DNA of 64,000 nt, from NCBI GenBank assembly GCA_037074765.1, contig JBAMDO010000020.1, positions 1-64,000 on the forward strand, read 5' to 3'. This DNA is from Mansonella perstans (lineage: Eukaryota > Nematoda > Chromadorea > Rhabditida > Onchocercidae). Under the pieces are notes generated by a model. That model did no database searches. It saw only the letters and a list, made by a program, of their open reading frames with translations, and was not told the origin of the DNA. The position numbers were made by a program, and so were the translations under genes. Positions 1-13,700 of this stretch are shown piece by piece (within the stretch, counting starts at the first letter, position 1; the number at the start of each line of letters is the position of its first letter).

Positions 1-29
1 CTTAATGTTATTCCGAAGTTGATTTTCAG

Positions 30-194
30 ATAGGAATTGAAAGCGTTCAAATGCTCCGATGGGGAACGGCGCAGTATGCCGGCGAAGCGCTAGTACGTTT
101 CCGCTCACGAATGGATGCGGAACGAGCTTTGGCAGAATATGTTGGAGCTCCACTTGGTACCATACCATTGAATCTTTCACTTATACATACTTGA
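30..194 (+). CDS. Partial gene: terminal exon with RRM-like C-terminus
   Basis: An exon opens after a TTTTCAG acceptor ending at 29 and runs 54 codons to TGA at 192-194. The peptide contains YAGEALVRFRSRMDAERAL, which resembles the end of an RNA-recognition motif: the RNP1-like strand with GEALVRF, followed by a helix with DAERAL, as in hnRNP F/H-type or RBM12-like proteins. The rest of the gene lies upstream of the window. The composition is clearly more GC-rich than the DNA that follows. A GT after GAPLG could instead be a donor, which would make this an internal exon, but no continuation was found before 4.7 kb. The RRM assignment rests on one short segment and the protein cannot be named. 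Confidence 0.45.
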   Translation: MGIESVQMLRWGTAQYAGEALVRFRSRMDAERALAEYVGAPLGTIPLNLSLIHT

Positions 195-3100
195 TCTGAT
201 CAAAATTTCTAGTCCATAATACAAGCACAGCTCTAACTTTGCTCTCTTTGTTATTCTTCTGAAATTTATGATGTTAGCATGATCCCGAAATCTTTTTCTT
301 TGAAATTTTGACAATTTAATATTATTATAAGTTTATTTAGAAGTTGTGTGTTTGATCAATTTTTCTAATTTCGTTTGTGCCGTCATATGGACATAATTCA
401 TTTAGGTGAATTTTAGCCATTTAAACTAATTTCAGAGGAGTTATCTTTTAGAATGAATAATTTTAATAATTTAATTTCCTAATTTTAGATATTGAAATCT
501 ACACAAAATTTGTAATAAATTCATTTTGCTCAGAAATTATTATTCAAATAATGGCCACCCTTACTTTGTACACTACTTTATTTTTCCATTAACTTTTAAC
601 TTTTATTTCTCTGTGTTTCAAAATTCTTCCCTGTGATTTACAAATGTTCCTTTATTACTAGTTGCTTTTAACTTCGCGATATTGTTTACTTATCTTTAGT
701 TCGCGTATTAACATTTGTTTTACCCATACTTTTAATAATGGGATTTGCTTTGAAGTGCCAAAAATCATTGTTTCATTATGTTATATTCTTTGAAATTTTT
801 ATCATAACAGATGAATTATAATGGAATGAAAAAGAAATAATTTTGAATAGTAGGACTAAAAAACTTCAATAAAAAACCTCCATGAAAATATACCAGCAAA
901 CGTCCATTTGTTAATGATAACTTCATGAAACCTAAAAATTGTGATACGAATTTGTTTTGATTCATACAATTATAATTGCTTTGTCTTATTACCCTGAGAT
1001 TTTTTGTTGATTGATAGCTGTGATAATTATGAAAAGCTGAAAATTGCCTTGTTACTCATTTTTGTGATAATAAACTGTACTTTATCAGCTTTTCTCATGC
1101 TTTTCAAATACCTAAAATGTTGCTGAAAAACTGTTGCCAGCACATCCTTATTATGATTTAGAGGTTAACAAAAGTTCAACTTGTTATAGGTGACCATTTA
1201 TACTAAACTGACAGTTGTTGCAATAACCAGTTTATTTTAAAAATCTAGGAGAAATCGATGATTAGATAGTCTTTAAGGAAAAAAATAGAAATATGGCCAT
1301 TTCTCAGATTTCCCCACTTGTCATAAAGATCCCAAAGCACTACAAAATATATACAATATCATTTAGGGTTGAAACCGTACATTCTTCAGGCGCCTTCGTG
1401 TCGCTTTGATTTCGCCTTTCTTCCATCTTCTAAAAGCTTGCAATTCATATGATATTCCTCTCTGTAAACTATGATAAGGTTTCAGCCAGGTGCAGCTAAG
1501 GGACAATATAATGAATGTGGCTTTTGCGGCATTATTGGAATCAATCTGATAACTTTGTTACACCTGATAATCGAAGTGTATTGCAAGGTTCATTGAACTC
1601 TCAGTTGCGGCAATATTATTTATCATTCTATTCTAATTTGATTAAAATCGTTTTCAAAATAACAGTTGTGTGATATTTAGCCCAGCAGAGCATAAACTGT
1701 AGAATGCTGCTATCAACCAATCTCATTCAATTTATCTGAAACCACTGATTGGCATATTTTCAATTTGCAAAGAGAAATAATGAATTAACAAAGAGAATTC
1801 TTATGAGAAAAATAACACCAACAAATTGATGATCTAAATTTGCAGCAATCACTTTTTTGATGTTTTGTTTTTTGAAAATGTTTGCATAATATTTATAGAG
1901 GTATTTATATATGAATCATTCATACTTTGGGGTTTGCATAATTCAATTCGTCTCATTTGGCGAACACTGGCCTAGTGTTTCCAATCGCTCAGATAGTCTT
2001 TGCGAACTTCTCATAAAATAATGACATTTATATAGCTATAAATTGTAAATCATCTAACAATCTTTTACTGATTGATTAATTGATTAATTCTTTTTCTGTA
2101 ATCATTGATTAACAAAAATCAAAGCAGATGTGAGTAACTTCAATTAACTCATGCCGACATTAAAATAGTCATCATGTCTTCATCATTGGTAGTGATTGAA
2201 CAGATAATTCGGGAGACTTCTATGTGAGACAGTTGCGACGTTCGGTTAATGACCTAATAATGTCCTTTATTAATATTTTGAATCATGAATTGATTCTCTG
2301 CTCCGCAATTTGTTTTGGACAATTTCATATTCAAATAAAAGTAAAAAATGAAGCCAACTCACTGACCAATTAAATAATTCACGCAATTTGAAATAGTCTT
2401 TTTAGTATGTTATAAAAGAAGCGGAATAAAGTTTTCAGGTTTTACTGAAGATAACGAATGGAAACACTGATTGAATTTGTAATACATTTTTCCGTTTTAG
2501 ATTTCGGAAAACCATTAATGTGCGAAGTACTCTACAATTCAAAGCATTTAAAAGAAAGTGTGAGAAAATTGCCGATAAAAGAAATACTAAAAATGTTTTT
2601 TATTTCGAAACCTTCATAGGAATTAGTGATTTAATACAAATATTATTAACTGAAGGATTGATGGAATTTGTAAAATTTTTTCCATTCTAAATTTCCGGTT
2701 GGATGTGCGGAATTCTTTACATGTGACACTTTCAAAACATTATTATGAACTCATCTTTAACAATATTAATATTCAAAATTTAATTTTTCGAAGTTTATTT
2801 ATTTTTGGAAAGAAAAAGAAAAATATAAAAAGGAACAAATACAATATGTATTAATTATATATTGTATTTGTCCCTGTTTTCTCATTTCATTTTGTCTTGC
2901 ATGAATCATAATTTAGATCAATTTAATGCAGTATTTAAGATTTGAAATAATTTTAATTTATAATTTTTTTAAAAAAAAAGTACATTTCTTCATTTCAAAC
3001 AGCAAACATATCAATGAATTTTTGCTTCAAATCTTCACTGAATTCTCTTTCTCGAAAAAAATATTCAAGATATATTCATCACATGCTCAATTCATTTCTT

Positions 3101-4702
3101 AAGCTAAAAATATTTTGTTAGCTGTATTCCTCATTAAAATCTATCGGCCATTAAATTCCTCAGTCCATCACTTATTTGTTACCTGTTGATGCGACATTGC
3201 AGTGTCAGTTTACAAGAGCGAATAGAAAGTAACAACAGAATTTTCCCACACTGCAGTAAATGTCCGTGTATTTTCTTCCCGGTTTCGATCTCATTATATT
3301 TAATAAAGGAGCAGCAGAGAGAAATCTTAGTTTTGTAACTTATAAACTGTTTAATGATTTCATTTTGAAATTTGTAAAAAATTAACAAAAGTGACAGGAT
3401 GGGACAAGATGTTAAAGGACACTAAAAGTGACCTAAATATATATCACTGTAAGAAAATGTCGCCAAATGCCTTTGTATTCTTCTTACCAAAAAGATCTCT
3501 TATATCATGTATGAATATGTTACGCATCCTTGCAACCTTCACGCCTTTATTTGATCCCCAATTTAAAATTTTTTCCTAATAAAAACCTGATTGACCTATT
3601 TAATGAAAATCGAGCATATATGGTAAAATGATGGAATTCGGGATGGAATTTGCACTCTTCGAAGGAATGACAGGAAATAGTAATTGCAATATAATAATAG
3701 GAACTCATCCCGAGATATGCTGCTGTTTTTTTGTAAATAATAATTATTGAAAACGCTATGTAATATAATATGCTTTGAAATAATGTGTTTGTAGTAATGT
3801 AATGGTATAGAACATGAAATGGAGATTTGTTGATTTCATCAATTTCTGGCATCATAGTTGGAATATTTTCTAGAATGTTATTATAACATCAGGTAAGAAA
3901 CATTTATCTGACCTGATCTATATTATATCCAGTTTGTTGACTATGCGTTTCGTTGCCTAAATTTATTAAATTTCCAGAGGAATGAATTAAATGACAAATA
4001 TAAGACTTCTGTTACCATTCTATGTTTTATTGCTGTGTCAAAAAATCTCGAAATTAGTAATTTAATTTTAACGTTTCAGTAATCATTTATAAGAGTAAGT
4101 TTATTGAGAGCAAACAGAACAATGATAGATGCAAAGACATTATTCTAGCCTTTAAAAAAATGTTATTTTACTGGTAAAAGATGTAAATAAATGATCCCCG
4201 AAGAAACATGAAATGCGCAAAAGTTATACGTGAAAAAATTTATTTGCCGTTATTTGCCCTGAATTTTTGAGATGCTATTTAAGTGATGGGAGAGAGAGGA
4301 GGGTTCCAATTACAGATTATTTAGGGTAAACGGAGGCTCCACAAAACAGTGGAGTGTTACTGTTGTTAATGAATGTGTACAGTTATATTGGTTGAGTTGA
4401 AAGGAGGAAGAAGTGCGGAAGAGAACAATGATTCAGAACGGAACCTTTTACAATCCTTCGTCGCCAAAAATCTGTAAAGAGGTTGATGAAATGACCGAGG
4501 GGTAACTGTCATTGACCTCCAAAATAAGATTTGCCATCTTTCTAATCAACACCATCATAGTCTATCTGATGCGCCAATAGCAGTAACACCAATAATCTCT
4601 CCATCTACGTCATTGTTGGATTCTTGAAAGCATTTCTGTTCTTGATTTATCATCAAATTGTTCCATTCATTATCATCATTATCATTGTGACTGTTACCTT
4701 CA
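195..4702. other. Gene-free AT-rich spacer upstream of noah-1
   Basis: This 4.5 kb stretch contains only short, low-complexity open frames with no recognisable domain. A hairpin-forming inverted repeat lies at 2831-2875. A slightly GC-richer patch at about 1364-1470 has an open minus-strand frame but no family resemblance. The segment 4250-4700 is less AT-rich than its surroundings and probably carries the promoter and leader of noah-1. Confidence 0.6.
2831..2875. repeat. Inverted repeat, 17-bp stem with 11-nt loop
   Basis: Bases 2835-2847 (ACAAATACAATAT) are the exact reverse complement of 2859-2871. Allowing one mismatch, the pairing extends to 2831-2847 against 2859-2875. The flanks are A-rich on the left and T-rich on the right, so imperfect pairing could continue further. 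It could be a small hairpin RNA, a MITE remnant or chance in AT-rich DNA; nothing here decides. Confidence 0.6.
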
Positions 4703-4703
4703 G
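4692..4703 (+). promoter_or_regulatory. Probable trans-splice (SL) acceptor for noah-1
   Basis: A good acceptor, TTACCTTCAG ending at 4703, lies 54 bases before the ATG at 4758, with no coding exon found upstream. In nematodes such a site just ahead of a start codon usually receives the spliced leader. A conventional upstream 5'UTR exon is the alternative. Confidence 0.45.
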
Positions 4704-4757
4704 GGCAGCAATATCTAAGCAAATATCGGTGGCTGAACCAGCAGAAGCGCTTCTAAT

Positions 4758-7700
4758 ATGCAACTTTCTAATGATGCATCATCACTTCCATACTCAAATC
4801 TCATCATAATTGCATACTTTTCTCTGTTCGCTTCAATTAAAACACAAGAAATTCGTAAGTTTTTTTTAGTATTCATATGATTTACAACTGTTAACCTTTA
4901 TAGTGCAATCCTGAAATTTCAAAAAAATAGCATCGTGTACTATTGTTGGAAGCTATTTACTGAAAGAATAAGTTTCTGATGTCATGAAATCATAATTTAA
5001 AAAGCCATGTCAAAAAATGCCCACACTTTCAAACTTTCTATTCCAATCCCGAATTACGAAACATAATCGAAGAGACAATCTGGCAAGACCTTATTTCACA
5101 ATACGTATGAACACTTAAATGTACGATCATTGAAAATTAACTCCTAAGAAATTTAATTCGCATCATTAAATTTTTTTTTGGATCCGAAACTTGAATTAAC
5201 TCTTGCATCTTTCTATTTAGTAACTTATGAGCATCTGTTCTTAAAGTTCCTCTTTTCAAGTTATTTCAGCAATTTTTCTCAAATTTCCTGAAAAGACCTT
5301 TTTATGCTTGAGTCGTTTAATTTGTAGAACACAGGAAACATCAAGAATGTTGGGATTAATACTTCCATTGGTTACATATATGAAGATTTGAATCTCATGG
5401 TTTTGATATTGATGTTAGCTTTCAAATTAAAAAATCGACTCGTTTCTTTGAAATTGATGTCAGAATTTTTATTCGTAAAGGTGACTTTATTCAATTGCTG
5501 CTCAAAATAAAAGTAAGAATAGTAAGATAAAAAATTTCTACTTGGAATTGAGATCGAAACATTTTTCTTTGATTTTTTTCTTTAAATGAAATTCTAAACT
5601 TCATTTGTCAAATCACAACATTGATTGTTGATTGTTGCCTAGCATTATATATCTTTGAACCAAACCAAAGAAAACAAGAAGTTTACGGTCATTTTATGTT
5701 ATTAATGACTTGAATTAGAATCAGCGTATTTACTTCATTATAAATTTGTCACCTTTTAGAGCTAACAGTGTTTTATCATTTTGCATCAGAACATTTCTGG
5801 AAGTCCAATGACACACTTTTTGTAGAAAAAACTAGAATGAGTTGCCTTGTTTTTGAAATTGACCTGCATTGATACTGCTAATGCGACTCTTTCTTAAACT
5901 ATTTGCATCGAGGAAATGAGCGGTGAACATGCATTTTACAGTTGTAAAAGTTGAATTATTTTTCTTCTAATGAAAAACTTTACCATCCCTGACTAATTTA
6001 CTTGAGAATAACATTATTATTTTTTCTTATACCACAATGATAATTCCGATTAAAGGTGGAAGAATTTTGAATAACTTACACATATCTTTTCTATTTTCTT
6101 TTTATCATTAGTGTAGTGAAAGAAATGATAATGAAAAGCAATTCTTCTGCTTATTGTAACCCATAGAGATCAATGAATTATCATCAATGAATTAAGAATT
6201 GAAGCAGCATAATAAAATAAAAAAGTCCTATCTCTAAAGTTTTCCAAATTTCGATCGAATTGCATACTACCGGAGTGTATAATAACTTCTACCGTATGAC
6301 CATATCATTTTTCGCAAACTTAATTTTTTAAACAGTTTTCTTAATATTATCCAATTACTTTACACAGCTTTGAAACAATAAATTTTCTGAAACAAAATTT
6401 TTGGAAATTTGAATGAAACGGATGTTTGAATTATAGCATCATATCCAGCATGCAGCAAAGGTGAATCAGCAATCTTTTTACTCCAACACAATGCTACCGC
6501 GGGCAAAGTTCTGAAGCGCATTTCGACAGCAAATCTCGTGGATTGTACCGATCTTTGTTCAGCTAGCGATGTTCGTTCATTTTTCGAAAAATTTTTTAAA
6601 TTGTTTCTATTATTATATAGAAAATGATATCAATTTGATTTCAGGAATGTTTGGCAATAGCTTATCAAGATAAAGAGTGCAGAATGTTGTCAAGCATTGG
6701 TGAACCGGCAGAACATTCAGATGAATATGTATTACTGAGTAAAAATTGCGCTAAAGTAATTTTCCTTTGATTTTAGCGGCAATTTTCGTAAACAAATTAT
6801 CGGATTACGCCAGAAAAGTTACATGCATCTAAGAAACATTCCGTGTTTTTATTATTGAGGTTTTAAATGATTTTAATGACTTTGCAGCTTTAACTTCATT
6901 AGTTTGTTGACACAGTCATTTTGAATTGACTAAGTAACGTATTACAATTAAATGAAATATTTTTGTGGCATCTGCATTTTTTTTAAAAAATTTCTGAAAA
7001 AAATAGCGCAAGAAAGCGCAATTAATAAAATGCATTATTTTGCATAAATTAAACTTCTACTTTTTTTTTCATCACAAATTAATGAAATTTAATTCACAGA
7101 GTGCCCGGATCTGCTCATCTCCATTTCAATTCGATGTTCACGAACAAAAAATTTTGGTTGGATTTGCTCGCGAGGTTGGTTTCTTTTTAAGGACATTTTG
7201 AGGCAATAATCAAAAACCTTAGCAAATGACGACAGGCCTGAAAAAATACAAACTTCTATTGCTATAGCAAGCTATAATACAAGCTGATTTAGTGAATGTT
7301 TTGAAACAATTAACTTTCGAAATTTTAAGTGCATCTCGTTTAGAATATCTCCTTTATAACTACAGAAATTTATGTGTTTTTTGGAATTGGATTCAACAAT
7401 TTTTTGGAATTGCTATTCAATAACTAAATTTTATGGATTTATTCCATGTTTGTCAGTTTGCCTTTTATAGGTTGTATCAGCTGATTCATTATCGTTATGC
7501 CTATCAGCTTGCTTGAATGCATTTGATTCTTTCGGTTTTGAATGTGAGTCGGTAATGTATTATCCGGTTGATTCGGAATGCATACTAAACACCGAGGATC
7601 GTTTGGACCGACCCGACTTATTTGCGGATGAATTAGATGACAATGTCATTTACTTGGATAACAATTGCGCCGGATGTAAATTATTTTATGACATACCATC

Positions 7701-10700
7701 TAATCATTAATTTTCCGGTTGGATCTTTCTTACTACAGTTGTGAAAAGAACCTCCTTAGCTTAGCATTAAGATGCATATTACTTCTAAATCGTAATTCGA
7801 AAAGTCCCGCAATTCGCAAATCTGTTACTGTTAAGAGATCGATGCTCTTCAGCCTCAAAAAACCCATTTATAAATCAGGGGTTAATTGCAAATTATAGTT
7901 GGGACTCTCGCAAAGAACCAAGACGTTATTTTTTTTGAAGTCACTGATCTGATACCTGCCAATGACTGACGTGTTTTCAAACAAATAATACATTTGCTAG
8001 TTTCCTTGACACGTTTCATTCGAGTAATCACTGTGAGACATACTTGACGTTCATTTTCCCAATGATTTTGACTACAAAATGTGCACGGTCTTCTTTGTTT
8101 GATTTCGCTTTTCATTGCTGTAGGATAAGGAATCTTCTTTTTCGTTGTAGATTGTTGCCAATGCTAAGGTTTCAGTATAATTTCTAGATTCTGCTTAATT
8201 TTAGGTAAAGTATGTTTTCATGCATATGAGTAATGAGAATTGATTTCCTACCTGTTCATTTAAATGATTAAATTTTCAAGAAATCTTCTGACTTTTGATA
8301 CGGATCATGGGCTATCGGCTGTTTTTTGCTGGTATACTTTGTGAAGTATCCATCGTGGTAGTCGGCTTTCGACTACGGTTTCAATGCTAGAATCTCTAGG
8401 TTTTCTCCAGCCCCTCTACTTGTTGAAAATTCTTTCCATTTTCTCTACTGCTTCAATTCATTCTTTTTCATTTCGTTTGATGCATTGTAGTTCTATGGTA
8501 ATATAGTAATAGTCGACGAGTCACTGTATTTCTCGGTCAGCACTTTTTTTTAATTTCTCAGTCGTTCGGTTTCATAATTTTCCGAGGCTATGCCATGACC
8601 TCTTGCGATTCCTTTTGATCAGGAATTTAATTGGTTCAATTTTTGGATTTCTGGGATAGCTTGGGAATAAACAGTGCCATTAAAGTTGCCCCAAAAAGAA
8701 AACTCTCCCCCGTGTCATGGACTACCACTGGAAATGGGTATAGACAATTGATGAAGACAGATATTCGGGTAAGAAATTGTCTTCCTTGGATGGCATTCGG
8801 ATCGAACTCGAGGTTAATGTCAATTTATCCATTTCGTTGTTCATCTCCTTTTTATACATAGTCAATATAATGATCGCTTCGTTCGCTTCATATATCAACT
8901 TGAAGATTCCTATTTCTCCTTTTGTTACTTGTTCGTTTTTTTTTTCCTTATCTTTTCTTCTTATCATAGTAAGAGATTTCTGTCTGTATGCAATCTATTG
9001 TCGTTCACTGATTCGATTGACTTGATGGACATTTTTAGTCGTAAAGTTTTTTCTTCGATGAGTTGTTCCTTATCTTCTCAAGTTACAATTGAAGTTGTTT
9101 CTTTGTTATCAAACTTGGTTCTGAAGATTTGATGTCCAATGCCTTTATTTCGTGAAGAAGTCTTTCCAATCTCTCTTTTACAGGTGTAATAATTTCTATT
9201 ATTGTGAAGATTACATCGGCAAGAATTTCAAACGATATTTTTTGTAATTTTTTGTTGTGGTTAATTTCGGCATCATCTCACCTCGGGCACAAAAAAAATT
9301 TATGTCGTCAAAGTTTAATTAATTCAGAAAGAAAAATTTTTGACAGTAGTGACGTATTCGTCGACGGTTTCAAGAATTACTTAGAATGTATAGCTAGTTG
9401 TAGTTTTTATTACTAAAAAATACAGATAGGATAGAACGACGTGCGAAATAATATCAGTTATTGTAATAGAACGATGTGCGAAATAAACATAGCGAATTGA
9501 AAAATAGGGTTGAGGAGGAATGCAAATATGTTGTGAAAATTGATATACTGGTGGTAATTCATCGTTTTATTAGGAAATGTGTGAAGAGATTTTTTTAATA
9601 ATCAGAATATAAGATCTTTAAAAATTGACAATATTCTTATTTTACAGATAAAGAGGAATTATCATGGAAATTATTTTGCCAAATGTACAAAATGAGACTT
9701 TTACAGATGAGTTAGCAGATGAATACAAATCAGACAAAAATATCGATTTGAAAATGAGATAACTGACTTATAATTTTAGGCATGGGAAAGCGCTCGTTAT
9801 TCGACGGAATAATAGTAAATTCAAAACTATTTGATTAGATCAAAAAATTTTGTGATACAATTTTCGGTTTTTCCAACAATGATAGTAATAAATAAATCAA
9901 ATAAATTTCAGCTCAATGTTATGCTCCATACATCACGCAGTATATCGCCGTCGCAAATCGTCAGTTAGCTAATGAGCTTGATAAACAGCTGATAGCTGAT
10001 CGTGAATCCTGCGAATCGTTGTGTACTCAGCGATTATCCACAACGGTAAATTATTTAAGCAATAGTAAGATGAACTAGTGATCGATTCAGCTTGAAAGCT
10101 AAATTCAACAAGTTTAATACAAAATATTGAATTCAACTTTAAGATTTGTTCCTTTCTCATTATTTAAATATGCCTATAAATAAACTGATTAATCAAATTC
10201 TTTCTGAACCAATCCCATTTTGGACAAAAATTTTTCCTTATTATTCATTGATCCGTATGCTAATTGTCTAATCTATCTACCTATCTAATCTATCTATCTA
10301 TCTAATCTATCTATCTATTTATCTATATGTCTCTTTATACATATATAAAAGTACCGAATTGCGTGTAAATTACAAAATTTTTCTGTTTAGAAGGAAACTT
10401 ATTCAGCCAAATATTGAAAATATTAACTGTTCAGGCAAACGACTTCAACTGTAAATCATTCATGCACAATCCGGAAACCAACGTTTGCATACTTTCTGAT
10501 GAACGTTCCAAACCACTTGGCCGCGGCAATCTAGTAAAAGCCGATGGTTTTATATATTATGAAAAAAAGTGCTTTGCATGTATGTTATCAAAACAGCTAA
10601 ATTATGTTGCATTTACTCCTTCTGGCATTAATAGGATGAATGCTTTATTTTTTTTCCAAATGAAATATCAAACTAATATTTAGCCAGTCAATTAGCATAT

Positions 10701-13700
10701 CAAAAGAAACTTGAAATACTTCCCTTTTCAATTTAAATTTCGATAAATTATAGCTCCAAGAACATGTCGCAATGTGCCATCGTTTGAGCGTGTACCGCAA
10801 ATGATATTAGTTGGTTTTGCTGCATTTGTTATGGAAAATGTACCTTCGGTAACGATGTGCCTTGATCAGTGCACAAAGTAAGTTAGTAATTTGTTGGTTC
10901 TAATATTAATATCTCCATTGTCTTAATTTTATTTCTAAACAGAAATGTCAGAATACTATTTAGCTAATCAATTAACACATCAAAATAGGAGGTCTCTATA
11001 AGTTAGCTTTCAACCAAATGAGTGGAACAAAAGAATCGAAATTATGGCACTGCTGCAGTCCACATTTCCGGATAATCTCGGCTCAATGCAGTAGTTAGAT
11101 GAAGCGTTTGATCTGTTGTTTAAATGATTTTTTCAGAATAGTTTGATAAGAATTTTTTCCTTTTTAGTCCTCCACCGGAAACTGGAGAAAGTTTCGAATG
11201 CAAATCTGTGATGTATTATTACAATGAACAAGAATGTATTTTAAACGCTGAAACAAGGAAAAATAAACCAGACTTATTTATACCGGAAGGAGAAGAGTTT
11301 CAAGTTCGGATTTCAAAATTAATTCACGATTACTTCTTTTGAAAGAAATTTTTAATATCCTTTCTTTCTTTCTTTTGAAAAAAATTTTTAATATCCATAT
11401 TTCTAATACCCGCATGTTTCATTCCAACTTATTTTGCTCATAGCAATACTTCAGCATATACTGCTATTTTCTGAAAAATTAGAAGACTTCCTTAATTTTT
11501 GTTTAACTCTATTATTTATATTTCTTTTACATTACTTTGTTTATTTTTTATTTCATAAAGTAGAAAAGGAAAGCAATTCAAATCTTTGGAATTTACTGTT
11601 TCTTACCTTTGAAGGTCAATTAAATCCCTTTTCAGGTCGATTATTTTGATATCACTTGTCATTTACATCCTGAAACATGTCCAAATGGTACAACATTGTA
11701 TGCTATACGTACAGTCAACGCAGCACTTCCTGAAGGTGAAGGATCAATCCACATTTTGCAGTCAGCCGGAAATTCGGTTGCTGATTGCATGACAAAGTTT
11801 GTTTTCAGAAAGTTAACTCTCTGCCTTTAAGACAAATCAGCGCATTACTGTAATTATCAAGTAAATGAGGAATTCTGCAGATGCTACATTCATAATAAAT
11901 TTATTAGCAACTATGATACGAGAAGAATATACTGATACTGTAATGTTTTCAATGAGAATTATTGTTGTTGTTGATTTCAGATGTTACGAAATGGCTCCCG
12001 AGAAATGTCGAGCATTCAATTTCGATAAGCAGGCATCCGATTGTGATCTGTTATATGTTGATGGGAAAACAACCTTGCGGCCTGCTGTTCATTCGGGGAT
12101 TGATCTCTACGACCTTCATTGCCTAGATCGTAAGCATTCTAGAAATTCCCTTCATTGATTCACATCTGTATAGCAGATAGATTCAAATTCATCGTTGAAA
12201 AGCGGAATATTAAGGGGTTAGAAGGAAAATAACATTAATTAATTGGTACAAAGGGAACAACAGCAGTGGTAAAGGAACGATCTTTTCTAATTTGCTCAAT
12301 TCCTTGACATAAATTTGTTGCACACAGATCTAAGAGTGAATTAGCCTTCTAAAGAGGAGAAATATATTTCCGTTAAATTATAATCATGCTAATATTCAAA
12401 ATTTCAACAAAATTTTTAGTAAAATGATTTATTTAAAACAATTTGTAGATTTCAATGTTTTAAAAATTAAGGAAACAGCATCGATCGGGTAAGACAGTAA
12501 CTCTTTCCGGAAGTTTTCTGGAAAATAACATTAAAAGTCACAAGAAATATTCAACACAAATAATTTTCGAAAGCTCACATTTGTCGAATCGTTCAGCTAT
12601 TAATCCAAAAGTGATGATAATATTAAGAAATCGCGATCTGTTTTTTAGAAACAAAAGTTTGCCCACAGCAGAGTGATGTATCACGATTTTCGAGATACTT
12701 GTATAGTGCATATGATGCAGTACCATCGAAGTTCTATGAAACAACCGCTCTCACAAATTGTCTTAATCTTTGCGCATCAAACGAACGGTTTATTTTACAT
12801 TCATTGATTCCATTTCACTTTAATTGCTCATATTTTTCCCGAGACTCTTCTATGAATCAATTGATTCAAAAACTAGCTTCATTTCAAAATTAAATACAAA
12901 CTTTCATAACCTTACTATTGTCAATATACGAGAGCAAGATATAAGCGCTTTGGAATTGCAAGATTGAAACTTGACTTTTATCCTGAAATTTGATTTCGGA
13001 ACTAATTTTTATTAAAGTGACGAGAGAATCAACTTGTTTTAGCTGCGAAGGTGTAAATTACAACAGAAGAAATGGCCGTTGTGAATTGTTTGATAAGATC
13101 GAAGGAAATGGAAAGCAAAATGATTTCATAGACTTTTACAAAAATCTTTGTTTGGTGGAAGAAGTGGAATCAGAGTATAGCGCTGCAGCCAATGTCCCCA
13201 AACATCTATTTCAGAATGTTTCATATTCTTCAGCTATTCAGAAACAAGAAGTTAAATCACACGTTGTCGGAGCAAAAGTATACTTTTGATTTTTTTGCAA
13301 CAGTTTCTTTATTTCTATTTCTCAACCATACTTATTTGCGCTCAAGTGATGGAATTCAGAAAATATTTCAAAAGTAAGGCATTTTTTAGAAAATCCGTTC
13401 AACTAACTCGAACCGATTAGTGAAGTTCTTTTAGACAAAGCCTTTGCTACGCGAACAGGAAGCGCAGCGACGAGCTCCAGAAACTAGAGTGAAATCGCCT
13501 GAAACTTCTAAAAGATTAAATGGCGATGCAGGATCGTCTGTTGATGCCAAATTCACTATTTCTTCATCCGGAAAACTTCCACGACCCGTAGTTCAAGTCG
13601 CTCTGGATGCAGTGCAAACAATTTGCAATTATGAAGGCATCAAAGTGCAGGTTATTGTTGATTAAACTAATTATATTTGAAATGGTATTGTTAATCTTGC

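Noticed and set aside
1364..1470. GC-richer minus-strand open segment (RRWKKGEIKATRRRLKN)
   Set aside because: Short, basic, isolated, no family resemblance and no partner exons.
4624..4809. Open frame resembling a signal peptide with an isoleucine-rich core
   Set aside because: It has no ATG at its start and stops before any acceptor. The overlapping frame from ATG 4758 gives a signal peptide and splices in phase to the first PAN exon, so that was used.
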